Shown here: in pieces, positions 26,182 to 35,801 of the stretch | Layout: every line of letters begins with the position of its first letter | How positions within the stretch are numbered: the first letter of the stretch is position 1 | Source: Elusimicrobiota bacterium | Lineage (GTDB): Bacteria > Elusimicrobiota > Elusimicrobia > Elusimicrobiales > Elusimicrobiaceae | Assembly: GCA_029008615.1 (NCBI GenBank) | Contig: JAQXJI010000003.1 | Coordinates: 1-64,000 of the forward strand | Direction of reading: 5' to 3' | DNA: 64,000 nucleotides | The notes under the pieces: generated by a model | The model's database searches: none | Seen by the model: the letters and a program-made list of their open reading frames with translations, nothing else | What the model was told of the DNA's origin: nothing | Translations under genes and position numbers: made by a program

Positions 26182-29100
26182 ATGGGAGCGTATTTCAAAA
26201 AGTTTACCGCCGCGCTTTTGGCTCTGTTTATGCTTATTCAGAGCGGGCTTCCGCTCCGCGCAGAGCCGAACTCTTTCGCTCCGGATTTTGAAAGTTCTTC
26301 CCAAGACTCCGACAAACTGCTTATAAACACAAAATTTGCCGCTTTGGGCAATACTCTTTCTTTTGCGGCTTTTAAATACACGATGAGCGGCGGAAATATC
26401 TTCGCCAAAACCGATGACGCCGCATTGAAAGCCTTATATTTTGACTACAAAAAATCCGTCGTTGCGGAAGAAGAAGCCGTAAGCGCGGCTTACGCCCATA
26501 TAAACAAAGTGCACAAATACGGCCCCAAAAGCGCATTGGACGTCCTAAAAAAGGGCAAAAATAAAAACGGCGAAATTTGCGATTCCGGCAAATGCTTTGA
26601 CGAAACAATTTATAGCCGCGCGCTTTTAAGGGCTTTTTTAAGGTACGGCGCGGGGCTGGGCGAAAGCAACAAAAAATGGCGTTGGAACCGCGAAATAATG
26701 CTTGAATACGCTAAGCATATTTATTCCATATTAAACGGATACGGAGCAAGCCCAAACGATATAGCTTTGGCTCAAAAATACCTTCGCTATTTAATAGAAA
26801 AAACGGGCGATTGGTGCGACAATGACGTTTATATGGCCGATATTATGCCCGGCTTTGCCGGCGGAGACGGCCGAGCCGATGCCAGAATAGGCAAAGAACG
26901 CCGCAAAAATTATTGCGAGAAAATTGGCTACGCCGCGCTTTCCCTTGCTATGCTGCAAGATTTATCCGCCCAAGACGCGGAATTTAACGCCCGCTTGCTT
27001 TACAAACAATTAAAAGACAATTACCGCAAAGATTACGGCGCAATGGTGTTGGGCAATTATGTAACGGCTTTACTGATTGCCGGAAACGATACGGCCTTTT
27101 CCCTCTTGGAAAAATTCTTGCTTAAAGACAGCCTCTCCGACGGACTGCGCATAGGCGGAGTTTGGCAGATTTTGGGCAGAGTTTTTGACATCATCTCCAT
27201 AAAAGCGTGGGTGGATAAATGCACCGACGTCAACAATAAATTAAGGGGACGAGGCGGCAGATATTTAAACGAAGTCGGCCTGCGATTTCAATATATAGAC
27301 GAAGACACCGCACGCTCTTTCGGATTTTCTTCCTTCAGCGTATCTTTGGCCAAAGACGGAGTAAGCGGATACAATATGCCTTACGGCAATATCCTTGAAG
27401 ATCTGGGCGAACTCGTAGCCGCCTGGCCAGATAACCGCGCGCAAAAAATAGCCGCAAAAGCCGTAAATAATTACTCTTACGCTTTAAGAAAAGGCGACGT
27501 CGGATATTCTTATGCGCATACTCCTTTTGTCGTCGGAGCGATAAAAAGCGGAAAAGTAAAATCTTCAAACTCCGCCTATGTGGTAAATAAGCTTTATGCG
27601 CTTGACTGGTGGGATTTGAACGAAGGTACCCAACGCCGCGTAAACAATTTGGCGGCAAAAGCTTCAAGAGAATACGGGGCTGGATACAAAGCCGAAAAAA
27701 CGAAAGACGCGGTAAAAGCCGCCCGCGCCGCCAAAAATAAAAAAATATCCGAACTTGCCGTTTGGGGCGATATACTTGTAAGTGCGGTGCTTATGACTTC
27801 TTTCGTAATCAGCATACCTTCTTTGGCAAAAGGAGCTTCTTCTTTCATAAAAAGCTTTTCAGCTTCAAAATCATTAAGGACGGCGCGCATAGCAAAAATA
27901 AGAAACGCGGGCAAAGGCAATTTGCTCAATAAAATGCGTACTGTTAAAAAGGCCCCTGCGGCTTCTTCTCCGGTAAAAAACGTCCCGGCGAAAAGCGGCG
28001 GAGTAAAACCCGCTCCCGCTAGCGCGGCAAAGCCTTCTTCCTCAGCCAAAAGCGGACGGCTGAAAGGCAAAAAATCTTCCGAGCTTTCTTCCCTAACCAA
28101 GAAGCGCAGAACGGCTGACAAACCGGGCCTTTCCGCTTCCGCGCCTAAAGAAGCCGCTGCACCTAAAAAACAAACCGTTACGGGGCAAACAACTCTTACC
28201 GAACAATCGGCCCAAAATTTTACGGATATGTCCGCAAGGCCGGAAGCTTTAACCGTTTCAATCGGGGAAGGCTCCTCCGGCGGAGCATCGGGCGGAAACA
28301 TTTCTGCTCTTACAAGGGAGCAAAGACTGTTAAGAGCCAAAATTGACGCCGAATATGAGATGCGTCTTGCGGAAGAGGCTCTTGAACTAAGCCGGCCTGT
28401 CGGGCCGCAAAAACCGTTTAAAGGCGGTTGGTTCTTCAATAAACCTTATAAAGAATTACCCGCGTGGAAGCGTTTTGCGTTTGACAATTATTTTTCCTGG
28501 GTTTTACCATCTTTTGATATTACGGCCCAAAGTTTGACGGGCGCATTAAGAAATCCGGGCAAAGCCGCAGCCGGATTAAGTTTAAGCGGCGCGCCGGCGG
28601 TAAATTTATTTACACCGTCAGTCACAGTCGTTAGATATGAACGCGCTCCGCAGGCAATAGTGAATGTTTCCTCTTTATTAAAAGGAAGTTCAAATATCCC
28701 GGTAACGGTAACCCGCATTACGCCTTCCTTAACCAAAATAGAAGCCTTTTCCGGCGCGCTTAATTCCGCAGGGACCGCGGCGCAAAGCGCAAATGCCGGG
28801 CATAAAGCTTTATCGATACTTGCTTTGCCGGCTATTGAGGGCGTTTTAAATGAGTTTCACGGCGGCAATTCCGGCGGGGTAAGCCGCTTTCGCGGAAGCG
28901 GTACAGCCGTATATCCCGCAAACAGAACTTCCTCCGTCAATCCGAACACGCCCGCCAAAAACGTATTTTATTTGGAAGATTCTATTTCACCGCAGGAGAA
29001 AGGCTTTTCGGATTTAGAGCGTTTTGTCGAACAAATACTGAAAAAGCGTTCCGTCAATAAGGCCAACAAAGCCAGATATGAGAACCTTATGGATATTGCC

Positions 29101-31071
29101 AAATATATCTCGCCAAGGCTCAGCGCGGAACTTATAGAGATAATAGATCAAAATCCTTACGGCACTCAGACTTTTGACAGTTTCTTTGAAGCCGTTTTAA
29201 ACCTGCTTGAAGATTTGCGGCCCGGCCAAATTATAGCGCTTGCGGCCGATAAAATACCCTCGACCAGAACCGCCCCCTTGGAAGATTCCGCCGTGGCGAA
29301 TATGCTTATCATAGAAGATAACCCTCTTGAAGACGTTTTTGACTATGTATCTTCTTCCGGCAATTTTATGGTGGCTTCCGCTTTAAACAGAGCTTTGCAG
29401 CTGCCGCGTGAAGCGCAGGACAGAGTTCTTTCCAATTTAATTGATATCGCTTTGCAGAAGAGAAGCGCCGGCGCGCCTAAGAAATCTTATCTTATAGGCG
29501 TCAGCGGGGACGCTTACGAATGGGAAGATTTTTCACAAGACGACTTGGTCGAACTTGCTTTGGGCAAGGAAGTTAAAAAAGATTTAATAAAGGAACTTTC
29601 CGTTAAAAAAGGACGCAGCGATTATAAGCATTTCCTTTCGGACTATAAAGAGTGGCTTATATCGGTGCTCGGCGCAACGCGCGAAACGCCGGCGGTTGTA
29701 TTTAAAAATTCTCAAGATACTTATTTTATTTACAGCCACGACGGCAGCCGACGCATAAGGATAGGCGGCCACGAACTTTTGATGTCAAGAAAGGTGAATT
29801 ATCATTTTCATCTTGAATACCGCAACGGAAGCGAGGGTTCTTGGCGCGGTCCTTTAAATTACGTTTACGCTTGGCCCAACCAAGATATGCTTCCTTCCGA
29901 TGTGATAACAGATATGTTGGAAGGCCCAGTTAAATTTATGAAATCGCGCGGGGTTTTGCTCGCACAAGCGGCTTTTGAACAAAAATTCGGGCAGGCTTCC
30001 CCAACGGAAGTCAAGGGCGGCGGCGACGCAAACGGCTTTTTCGGAAGCGGACTTTATTTATCGGCATATCCCGCAAAACCGGCGTCTTTCGGCGATATTC
30101 CTTTGGCGGGTAAATTTAAAGGTTGGCAAAACGCCCTTATCCCCAATATGACGATGAGGGGGCTATCATACGTGCCGGCAAGAACGCCGGAGCGCCACGC
30201 TTTCTACGAGGGAATAAAAAAGGATTTGGCGGAACTTTTCGGGCGTAGTGATTATCTTTCGCCTTGGCGCAAAAAGCTGGGCGGATATGACGTTACTCCC
30301 TATAAAAACAGTACATTTTCCGTAATGACGCCTTCTTATATGACGGGTACGGCTTTTTATGCGCAGTATTTGGGAATGAATTTTCTGATTACAAACAGCC
30401 ACGTAGTCGGCAAATCAAAAAGCGTAACTTTAACTGACGCCGACGGAAAGGAATATAAAGGGGACGTCATCGCCAGGACTACCGAACGCGACGCATTGGA
30501 TTTGGCGCTTATTCTGCCCAGAAATCAGAAAATTTTTAAAGGCCGCACCCCTTTAAATCTTTCTTTAAGGCCTGTTGAGGGCTTTGGCAGTGAACTGTAT
30601 CTTATGGGATATCCCGGCGACGCACGGGCTTTTAACAAGAAAGCTATGTTGTTTATAGAACAGGATTATACGGGCCGCTATCCCGCTTTAACCGCTGTAC
30701 CGGCCGCTTTTGGCGGCAATTCCGGCGGGCCTTTAATGGCGCAGGGCCAAAACGGCGATTATGTGGCGGGGGTAATGCAAAGTTCCAGCCAGGTAAGCAG
30801 CCATTTTATACCGTCTTCAACCGTAAAAAGCTTTTTAAAGAAAACGGTAAAACTCGGGCTTTCCAATCCGGGATTTGATAATAATATTTTTTACAGAGCC
30901 GGGCTGTTTTCAACGAGGCCTTTTCTAAAAGAAATGTTTACCATCGACGCCGGCTTTTGGCGGCAAAACCTTTTGGAAGGCGAGGGCAAAGCGGTGCCAG
31001 GCTTCGGTTTTACTCCCGGTATGACAATAGAAAACCGCTACATCCCCGTAACTTTTACGCAGCCCAAGTAA
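26182..31071 (+). CDS. 1629-residue secreted protein with C-terminal trypsin-like serine protease domain
   Basis: A signal peptide (ALLALFMLIQSGLPLRAEP) opens the protein. Residues ~40-500 are a helical, repeat-like region; a hydrophobic segment lies near 524-550; residues ~560-720 are Ala/Ser/Lys-rich low complexity. The C-terminal ~300 residues hold an S1-type (HtrA/V8-like) protease: His1407 in TNSHVVG, Asp1440 in LDLALIL and Ser1514 in GGNSGGPL, all in the right order. The whole triad is intact, so it may be an active exported protease; the last ~60 residues follow the domain. No matching full-length family was recognised. No SD; the -10-like box is 6 nt before the ATG. Convergent with rmuC after 10 bp. 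Confidence 0.75.
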   Translation: MGAYFKKFTAALLALFMLIQSGLPLRAEPNSFAPDFESSSQDSDKLLINTKFAALGNTLSFAAFKYTMSGGNIFAKTDDAALKALYFDYKKSVVAEEEAVSAAYAHINKVHKYGPKSALDVLKKGKNKNGEICDSGKCFDETIYSRALLRAFLRYGAGLGESNKKWRWNREIMLEYAKHIYSILNGYGASPNDIALAQKYLRYLIEKTGDWCDNDVYMADIMPGFAGGDGRADARIGKERRKNYCEKIGYAALSLAMLQDLSAQDAEFNARLLYKQLKDNYRKDYGAMVLGNYVTALLIAGNDTAFSLLEKFLLKDSLSDGLRIGGVWQILGRVFDIISIKAWVDKCTDVNNKLRGRGGRYLNEVGLRFQYIDEDTARSFGFSSFSVSLAKDGVSGYNMPYGNILEDLGELVAAWPDNRAQKIAAKAVNNYSYALRKGDVGYSYAHTPFVVGAIKSGKVKSSNSAYVVNKLYALDWWDLNEGTQRRVNNLAAKASREYGAGYKAEKTKDAVKAARAAKNKKISELAVWGDILVSAVLMTSFVISIPSLAKGASSFIKSFSASKSLRTARIAKIRNAGKGNLLNKMRTVKKAPAASSPVKNVPAKSGGVKPAPASAAKPSSSAKSGRLKGKKSSELSSLTKKRRTADKPGLSASAPKEAAAPKKQTVTGQTTLTEQSAQNFTDMSARPEALTVSIGEGSSGGASGGNISALTREQRLLRAKIDAEYEMRLAEEALELSRPVGPQKPFKGGWFFNKPYKELPAWKRFAFDNYFSWVLPSFDITAQSLTGALRNPGKAAAGLSLSGAPAVNLFTPSVTVVRYERAPQAIVNVSSLLKGSSNIPVTVTRITPSLTKIEAFSGALNSAGTAAQSANAGHKALSILALPAIEGVLNEFHGGNSGGVSRFRGSGTAVYPANRTSSVNPNTPAKNVFYLEDSISPQEKGFSDLERFVEQILKKRSVNKANKARYENLMDIAKYISPRLSAELIEIIDQNPYGTQTFDSFFEAVLNLLEDLRPGQIIALAADKIPSTRTAPLEDSAVANMLIIEDNPLEDVFDYVSSSGNFMVASALNRALQLPREAQDRVLSNLIDIALQKRSAGAPKKSYLIGVSGDAYEWEDFSQDDLVELALGKEVKKDLIKELSVKKGRSDYKHFLSDYKEWLISVLGATRETPAVVFKNSQDTYFIYSHDGSRRIRIGGHELLMSRKVNYHFHLEYRNGSEGSWRGPLNYVYAWPNQDMLPSDVITDMLEGPVKFMKSRGVLLAQAAFEQKFGQASPTEVKGGGDANGFFGSGLYLSAYPAKPASFGDIPLAGKFKGWQNALIPNMTMRGLSYVPARTPERHAFYEGIKKDLAELFGRSDYLSPWRKKLGGYDVTPYKNSTFSVMTPSYMTGTAFYAQYLGMNFLITNSHVVGKSKSVTLTDADGKEYKGDVIARTTERDALDLALILPRNQKIFKGRTPLNLSLRPVEGFGSELYLMGYPGDARAFNKKAMLFIEQDYTGRYPALTAVPAAFGGNSGGPLMAQGQNGDYVAGVMQSSSQVSSHFIPSSTVKSFLKKTVKLGLSNPGFDNNIFYRAGLFSTRPFLKEMFTIDAGFWRQNLLEGEGKAVPGFGFTPGMTIENRYIPVTFTQPK

Positions 31072-31081
31072 TTTATTGTTT

Positions 31082-32476
31082 TTAATGCGGAGGGAAAAGG
31101 CTTTCTTCCTCATTTCCCTCTTTTGTAAGTTTAGGTTGAGCCGCATTTTCTTCCGTATTTGTCAAAGCGGCGTTCTGCGGCAGTTTCTTTGCAGTCTTTA
31201 CGCCTATTTCCTTTAGTTTCCTGGCCGATGTTAAAAGCCCCAAATTGCCATCAAGGTTCAGCATCGCTCCGCCAAAGGCTTTGTCGGCGTCCGTAAGGCC
31301 TTTTTTGATTTTCTGCATATTCTCGTAGAAATTTGCTATTCTGTCGTGCAGCTGTCCGCCTATTTTGACGATTTCGTCTATATTCTTCTGGCTTACGCTT
31401 ATGCGCCAAAGGCTCTCGACTGTTTTAAGTATAGGTATCAAAGAAGAAGCCGTTACAAGAGCAATCTTTTTGCCGCCGGCGAAAACTCCCAAGCCCGGTT
31501 TCGCTTCCAACGCGGCCATATAAGCATATTCCACCGGTATGAACATAAGAACGAAATCCGGCGTACGGCCTTTAATTTCTTTCAAATCCTGATACTTTTT
31601 CTTGGAAAGTTCGTCAATATGGTGTTCTATCGAAGATATGTGCGCGTTTAGATACTCGGCCTTTTTTTCGGGATTTTGCTCATTTACGTAATTGGTGTAA
31701 GCCGTTAAGGACATTTTTGAATCAATAACGACGTATCTTTCATCGGGCATATTTATAAGGCAATCGGGCTGCCTGTCCGAGCGCACTGCGGCGCCGTCTT
31801 CGGAATGCATAGCCGTTTGCGTTTCATAATGAACGCCCTTTTTAAGGCCGGAAGCTATAAGTACGTCTTCCAAAATCATCTCGCCGAAGTTTCCTTGCGT
31901 TTTATTTTTAAACTGCAAAGCGTTTGCCAAATTGCCGGCTTCTTTCTGCAAGCTTTCGTTAAGGTTTTGCATACGGGCGAGCTTTTCCTGCAATTTTTCA
32001 AGATTATCGTTAAGCGGGGCGACTATCTCTTTGCTTTCGCTTTTAAGTTCTGTCATTTTAACTTTGAACACCTCGTCGGCCAAATGGCGGAAGTTATCTT
32101 TCGCGGAAGCCTGAAGCTTGTCAAAAGCGGCCTGTTGGCGGGAAATATTTTCCTCAAGGTTATTTTTAACGGCGTTAAGTTCGGCCTCTTTGGCTTTAAA
32201 GGCGGAAATTTCTTCTTTAAGGGCGTCATTTGCGGCACGGCAGGCTTTTAGGTCAGCTTCGGTCTGCTCGTTTAAAGCTAATAAATTCTTATTTTCGTTT
32301 TCAAGAACGGCGGATCTGGAAGAGAGTTCCAAAATATCTTTATTTCTATCCTCCAGTTTTGAAGAAAGCTCCAGAACATCTTTATTTTTAGTGTTCGCTT
32401 CTTTTTTGAGGAAATACGTCCACGCCGCAAAAGATGCGGCGACAACGGCTAAAATGATAATCAGTGTAATTTGCAT
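31082..32476 (-). CDS. rmuC: RmuC-family DNA recombination protein
   Basis: 464 residues: an N-terminal membrane anchor (LIIILAVVAASFAAWTYFL), a long coiled coil to about residue 190, then the RmuC nuclease-like domain with KTQGNFGEMILEDVLIASGL, the substrate-like core QPDCLINMPDERYVVIDSKMSL and VLMFIPVEYAYMAAL. RmuC limits inversions and may cleave branched DNA; its catalytic core belongs to the PD-(D/E)XK group. The start fits a leaderless mRNA: TGA-TAATAT on the minus strand lies 6 nt before the ATG. Confidence 0.93.
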   Translation of the reverse strand: MQITLIIILAVVAASFAAWTYFLKKEANTKNKDVLELSSKLEDRNKDILELSSRSAVLENENKNLLALNEQTEADLKACRAANDALKEEISAFKAKEAELNAVKNNLEENISRQQAAFDKLQASAKDNFRHLADEVFKVKMTELKSESKEIVAPLNDNLEKLQEKLARMQNLNESLQKEAGNLANALQFKNKTQGNFGEMILEDVLIASGLKKGVHYETQTAMHSEDGAAVRSDRQPDCLINMPDERYVVIDSKMSLTAYTNYVNEQNPEKKAEYLNAHISSIEHHIDELSKKKYQDLKEIKGRTPDFVLMFIPVEYAYMAALEAKPGLGVFAGGKKIALVTASSLIPILKTVESLWRISVSQKNIDEIVKIGGQLHDRIANFYENMQKIKKGLTDADKAFGGAMLNLDGNLGLLTSARKLKEIGVKTAKKLPQNAALTNTEENAAQPKLTKEGNEEESLFPPH

Positions 32477-32482
32477 AGATAT

Positions 32483-32491
32483 ATATTATCA
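32483..32491 (-). promoter_or_regulatory. extended -10 promoter, leaderless start of rmuC
   Basis: On the minus strand TGA then TAATAT ends 6 nt before the ATG at 32476; there is no SD. Confidence 0.5.
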
Positions 32492-32563
32492 AAATAGCAA
32501 ACAAGATGTTAAATCCTATTGTGCGGGAGCATAAACGCCCTAAACCGCCTTGGCGGGGCATAC

Positions 32564-32597
32564 AAAAACCCCCGGCTTTTATAGGCCGGGGGCTTTC
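32564..32597 (-). terminator. intrinsic terminator after the PPi-PFK gene
   Basis: CCCCCGGC pairs with GCCGGGGG around an 8-nt loop; on the minus strand the stem is followed by TTTTT. Confidence 0.8.
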
Positions 32598-32607
32598 AAA
32601 CTGATTC

Positions 32608-34311
32608 TTATTTCTTTTTGCTCTGTTCGTACCTGAGGGTTTCTGTCGTCATATCCGTAACCTCTTCCGGCCCGAAGAACTGCATAGGCCCGGGGAACAG
32701 ATAGCTTTCCGTAGCCGCCCAAACTTCTCTGTTTTTGACAAGCTGTTTAAACGGTTCGCCTTTAAGGTCGACCAAAGCTTTTCTTATAACCGGTTTTTCT
32801 TTGCCTTTTCTTCTTTCGATGTTCATCATCATCGTCAAAGGAATACCGCCGCAAGCCCAGTCTTTAGGGTTCTTGACGAGTTTCTTTACTGAAGAAAGAT
32901 AACCGCTGCATTTATTTAAAGCCAAAACGGCGGCGTTATAGCCCAAAGCGTAAGTATAGTTGGCGTCAAAGTTTGAAGGTACGCCGCAGCGGCCTTCATA
33001 ACCGAAGAAATGCGTTATGGCGGAGAATTTGCCGCTGTATTTGCCGTCTTTCTTAAGCTGGGCCAATTTCGCGCGGAGCATTTCAATCAAAAGCTTTTCG
33101 GTTTCAATCAAAGAAACCTGAACGTTGCCGTGGGGATCTCTGTCCAGCATAAGCTGGGCGGCGATGCCCTCGGGGAGGGATTTCATCAAATCGGCCAGTG
33201 TCGCCGGCAGTTTGGAAATTACAAAAGCTTTCTTTTCCGCTATGGAATTGAGCTTGGAAAGTTCGGCTTCGTTATCGGCCAAAAGGTCGTTCAAAGCTGA
33301 AATGAGTTCTTTCATTTCCGGGATAAATTCAATCAAACCTTCCGGCACCAAAACCACGCCGAAGTTTTTGCCTTCTTTTGCCCTGCTTACAACGATTTTA
33401 GCCAAGTAGTCTATCACTTGCGCCAAAGTCATTTTTTTGGCCAGAACTTCCTCGCCCACCAAAGTTACGTTCGGCTGGGTTTTTAAAGCTACTTCCAAAG
33501 TGATGTGGGATGCGCTTCTGCCCATCAAGCGGACAAAATGCCAATATTTCCTGGCGGAGTTTACGTCGCGGCAGATATTGCCGACCATTTCGGAATAAAT
33601 CTTGGTGGCCGTATCAAAACCGAAGGAGGTTTCAATATGTTCGTTTTTCAAATCGCCGTCAATCGTCTTCGGTACGCCGATAACGCTTGTGTCTACGCCT
33701 TCTTTTTTAAGATATTCGGCTATGACGCCGGCATTGGTGTTGGAATCGTCGCCCCCGACCACCACAAAAGCGGAAATTTTGTGTTTGAGCAGGTTTTCCT
33801 TGGCTTGGCCGAGCTGTTCGTCAGTTTCGATTTTGGTTCTGCCGGATTGAATCAAGTCAAAGCCGCCGGTATTTCTGTATTTTTCCATTAAGGCGGGGGT
33901 AATTTCAATAAATTTATCTTCGATTACGCCGCTGGGGCCGCCCAAAAAGCCGTAAAGCTTGTTTTTGGAATTGGCCTTTTTAAAACCGTCCAAAAGGCCG
34001 GCTATTACGTTATGGCCGCCGGGCGCCTGACCGCCGGAAAGCACTACGGCCGCGTTAATCGGTTTTTTTGATACAGTCGAATTATTGCCTTTTACGAAGG
34101 ATATTTCCGGCATACCGTAAGTATTGGGGAAAATCTTTTTTACTTTAGCCTGATCGGCTACGCTTTTGGTCGGTTTGCCGGCTTTTACTTTTACCGAAGC
34201 CGGGCCGCTCTTTAAAATATTGGGAAGTACAGGTTTGAATTTGCCTCTTTGGCGCTGCAGCTGAGAGCAGGCCTGGGTTTTGCATTTCGTATTGCACTTT
34301 TTAGTGGCCAT
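32608..34311 (-). CDS. pfp: PPi-dependent 6-phosphofructokinase, long type
   Basis: 567 residues, the size of the long plant/spirochaete/chlamydia-type PPi-PFK. It interconverts fructose 6-phosphate and fructose 1,6-bisphosphate with pyrophosphate. PPi specificity is shown by GGDDSNTN (~residue 184; ATP enzymes have GGDG) and by PKTIDGD (~215, Lys after Pro). MGRSASH and the late FGYEGRCGVP match the family. The N-terminal ~65 residues are an unusual basic, cysteine-bearing extension (CNTKCKTQAC). SD AGGAG is clear. The enzyme points to PPi-saving glycolysis typical of some anaerobes. Confidence 0.94.
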   Translation of the reverse strand: MATKKCNTKCKTQACSQLQRQRGKFKPVLPNILKSGPASVKVKAGKPTKSVADQAKVKKIFPNTYGMPEISFVKGNNSTVSKKPINAAVVLSGGQAPGGHNVIAGLLDGFKKANSKNKLYGFLGGPSGVIEDKFIEITPALMEKYRNTGGFDLIQSGRTKIETDEQLGQAKENLLKHKISAFVVVGGDDSNTNAGVIAEYLKKEGVDTSVIGVPKTIDGDLKNEHIETSFGFDTATKIYSEMVGNICRDVNSARKYWHFVRLMGRSASHITLEVALKTQPNVTLVGEEVLAKKMTLAQVIDYLAKIVVSRAKEGKNFGVVLVPEGLIEFIPEMKELISALNDLLADNEAELSKLNSIAEKKAFVISKLPATLADLMKSLPEGIAAQLMLDRDPHGNVQVSLIETEKLLIEMLRAKLAQLKKDGKYSGKFSAITHFFGYEGRCGVPSNFDANYTYALGYNAAVLALNKCSGYLSSVKKLVKNPKDWACGGIPLTMMMNIERRKGKEKPVIRKALVDLKGEPFKQLVKNREVWAATESYLFPGPMQFFGPEEVTDMTTETLRYEQSKKK

Positions 34312-34397
34312 ATATAATTCTCCTATATAATGTTATAACTTTATAATATTATAACTTTTTTCCCGTGGGAGAGTATCATTTTTCCGCTTGAGTCGGT

Positions 34398-35690
34398 TTA
34401 AAACTTTCTTTGAAGCTTACGGTAAAGAATCCATTGCGCCAAGCCTCTTACCGCCAAATAAACTAAAAAAGAAAGCCACAACGCATTATTGCCAAGCTTT
34501 GAAGCCGATAAAAAGTAGAGCCCAAAGAACCCCGCCGCCGCACATAACATAGCGTTGCGCATTTGTTTTGATGCCGTTATTCCCACGAATACGCCGTCCC
34601 ACAAAAAAGCCGCAAATCCGGCAATAGGCACCAATACGGCCCAAGTTTTATATTTAAGCGCGGCGGATATGACGTCCGGCTTGTCCGTCAGCAGGTTCAG
34701 TATGCCGCCGGCAAAAAAGGCGTAAACAACCGTAAAAATATGGCTCAGCACAATACCCCAAATAAATATTTTGCGAATAATAAAACCGAGTTTTTCGTAA
34801 TTGCGCGCGCCGAAATATTTTCCGCTTAGAGCTTCCGCCGCAAAGGCGAAGCCGTCCATAATATAGGAAAATAAAATAAAAAACTGCATAAGAAGGCTGT
34901 TGGCAGAAAGGTATATGTCGCCGCTTTTGGCCGAAACGGAGGTAAAGAATACCGTAACCATAATCAGGGCGAAACTTCTTATAAATATGTCGCGGTTAAC
35001 TTTAAAAAAAGCTGCAAAATCCCGTACGGATTTAAAAACTTCCGCAGAAATATGTTTTTTAAGTTTTCCGTAAAATTTAAACCAAATGAAAAACGATAAA
35101 GCAAAAGCGAAAATCTGCGCCGCCAAAGAGCCTAAAGCTATCCCCTTAATCCCCAGTTTCAATACAAATACAAAAAACAAACTGGATATAATGTTAAGAA
35201 TATTTGCGCTTATGGATATTGCCATTGGGGCTTTTGCGTTTTGCATACCGATAAACCACCCCGTCATCGCAAACATCGCTAAAGCGAAAGGGGCCGACCA
35301 TATATAGACAAAAAAATATTCCGCGGCATAATCCTGAATTTGAGGGGAAGCCTGTAAAAAGAAAAAGGCCGCTTTAAATATAAAGCTTTGCAAAATTATT
35401 AAAATAATTCCGGCGGAAAATGCCGTAACAAGCGCGCGCATAAGCACGTTGACGCATTCTTTCTCATTATTTGCGCCTACGGCCTGCGCCGTAAAACCGC
35501 TGGTTCCCATTCTTAAAAAAGAAAAGTTCCAATATAAAAAATTAAATATTACGCCCGCCGCGCTTACGGCCCCAATATAAAGGGAAGAAGGCAAATGCCC
35601 CGCTATTGCCGTATCGGCCATAGCCAAAAGCGGAACCGTAATATTAGTAATGATGTTCGGCACGGCCAAACGCAGGATTTCTTTATTCAT
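34398..35690 (-). CDS. MATE-family efflux transporter (DinF-like)
   Basis: 430 residues from the ATG that lies 6 nt after a perfect TATAAT on the minus strand; the 13 codons before it would cover that box. About 12 membrane segments; the N-terminus LRLAVPNIITNITVPLLAMADTAIAG and TSGFTAQAVGA are typical for the DinF branch of MATE. It exports cationic drugs or metabolites by Na+/H+ antiport. Divergent from the heptosyltransferase gene. Confidence 0.88.
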   Translation of the reverse strand: MNKEILRLAVPNIITNITVPLLAMADTAIAGHLPSSLYIGAVSAAGVIFNFLYWNFSFLRMGTSGFTAQAVGANNEKECVNVLMRALVTAFSAGIILIILQSFIFKAAFFFLQASPQIQDYAAEYFFVYIWSAPFALAMFAMTGWFIGMQNAKAPMAISISANILNIISSLFFVFVLKLGIKGIALGSLAAQIFAFALSFFIWFKFYGKLKKHISAEVFKSVRDFAAFFKVNRDIFIRSFALIMVTVFFTSVSAKSGDIYLSANSLLMQFFILFSYIMDGFAFAAEALSGKYFGARNYEKLGFIIRKIFIWGIVLSHIFTVVYAFFAGGILNLLTDKPDVISAALKYKTWAVLVPIAGFAAFLWDGVFVGITASKQMRNAMLCAAAGFFGLYFLSASKLGNNALWLSFLVYLAVRGLAQWILYRKLQRKF

Positions 35691-35696
35691 ATATAA

Positions 35697-35702
35697 ATTA
35701 TA
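35697..35702 (-). promoter_or_regulatory. -10 box, leaderless start of the MATE gene
   Basis: A perfect TATAAT on the minus strand is separated from the ATG at 35690 by exactly 6 nt, which also decides the start codon. Confidence 0.55.
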
Positions 35703-35801
35703 GAAAAAACCTCCGCAGCAGTTCCGCAAAAGAAAACAATGGAAAAATATCTTATGATTTTCTAATATATGGTTAATTATATGATTTTGAGAGGTACAGC
35801 T

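Noticed and set aside
27594-28439. 281-codon open frame on the minus strand
   Set aside because: It lies wholly inside the giant protease gene, is compositionally odd (Ala/Pro/Ser from reading GC-rich codons backwards) and has no SD; it is a shadow of the low-complexity region.
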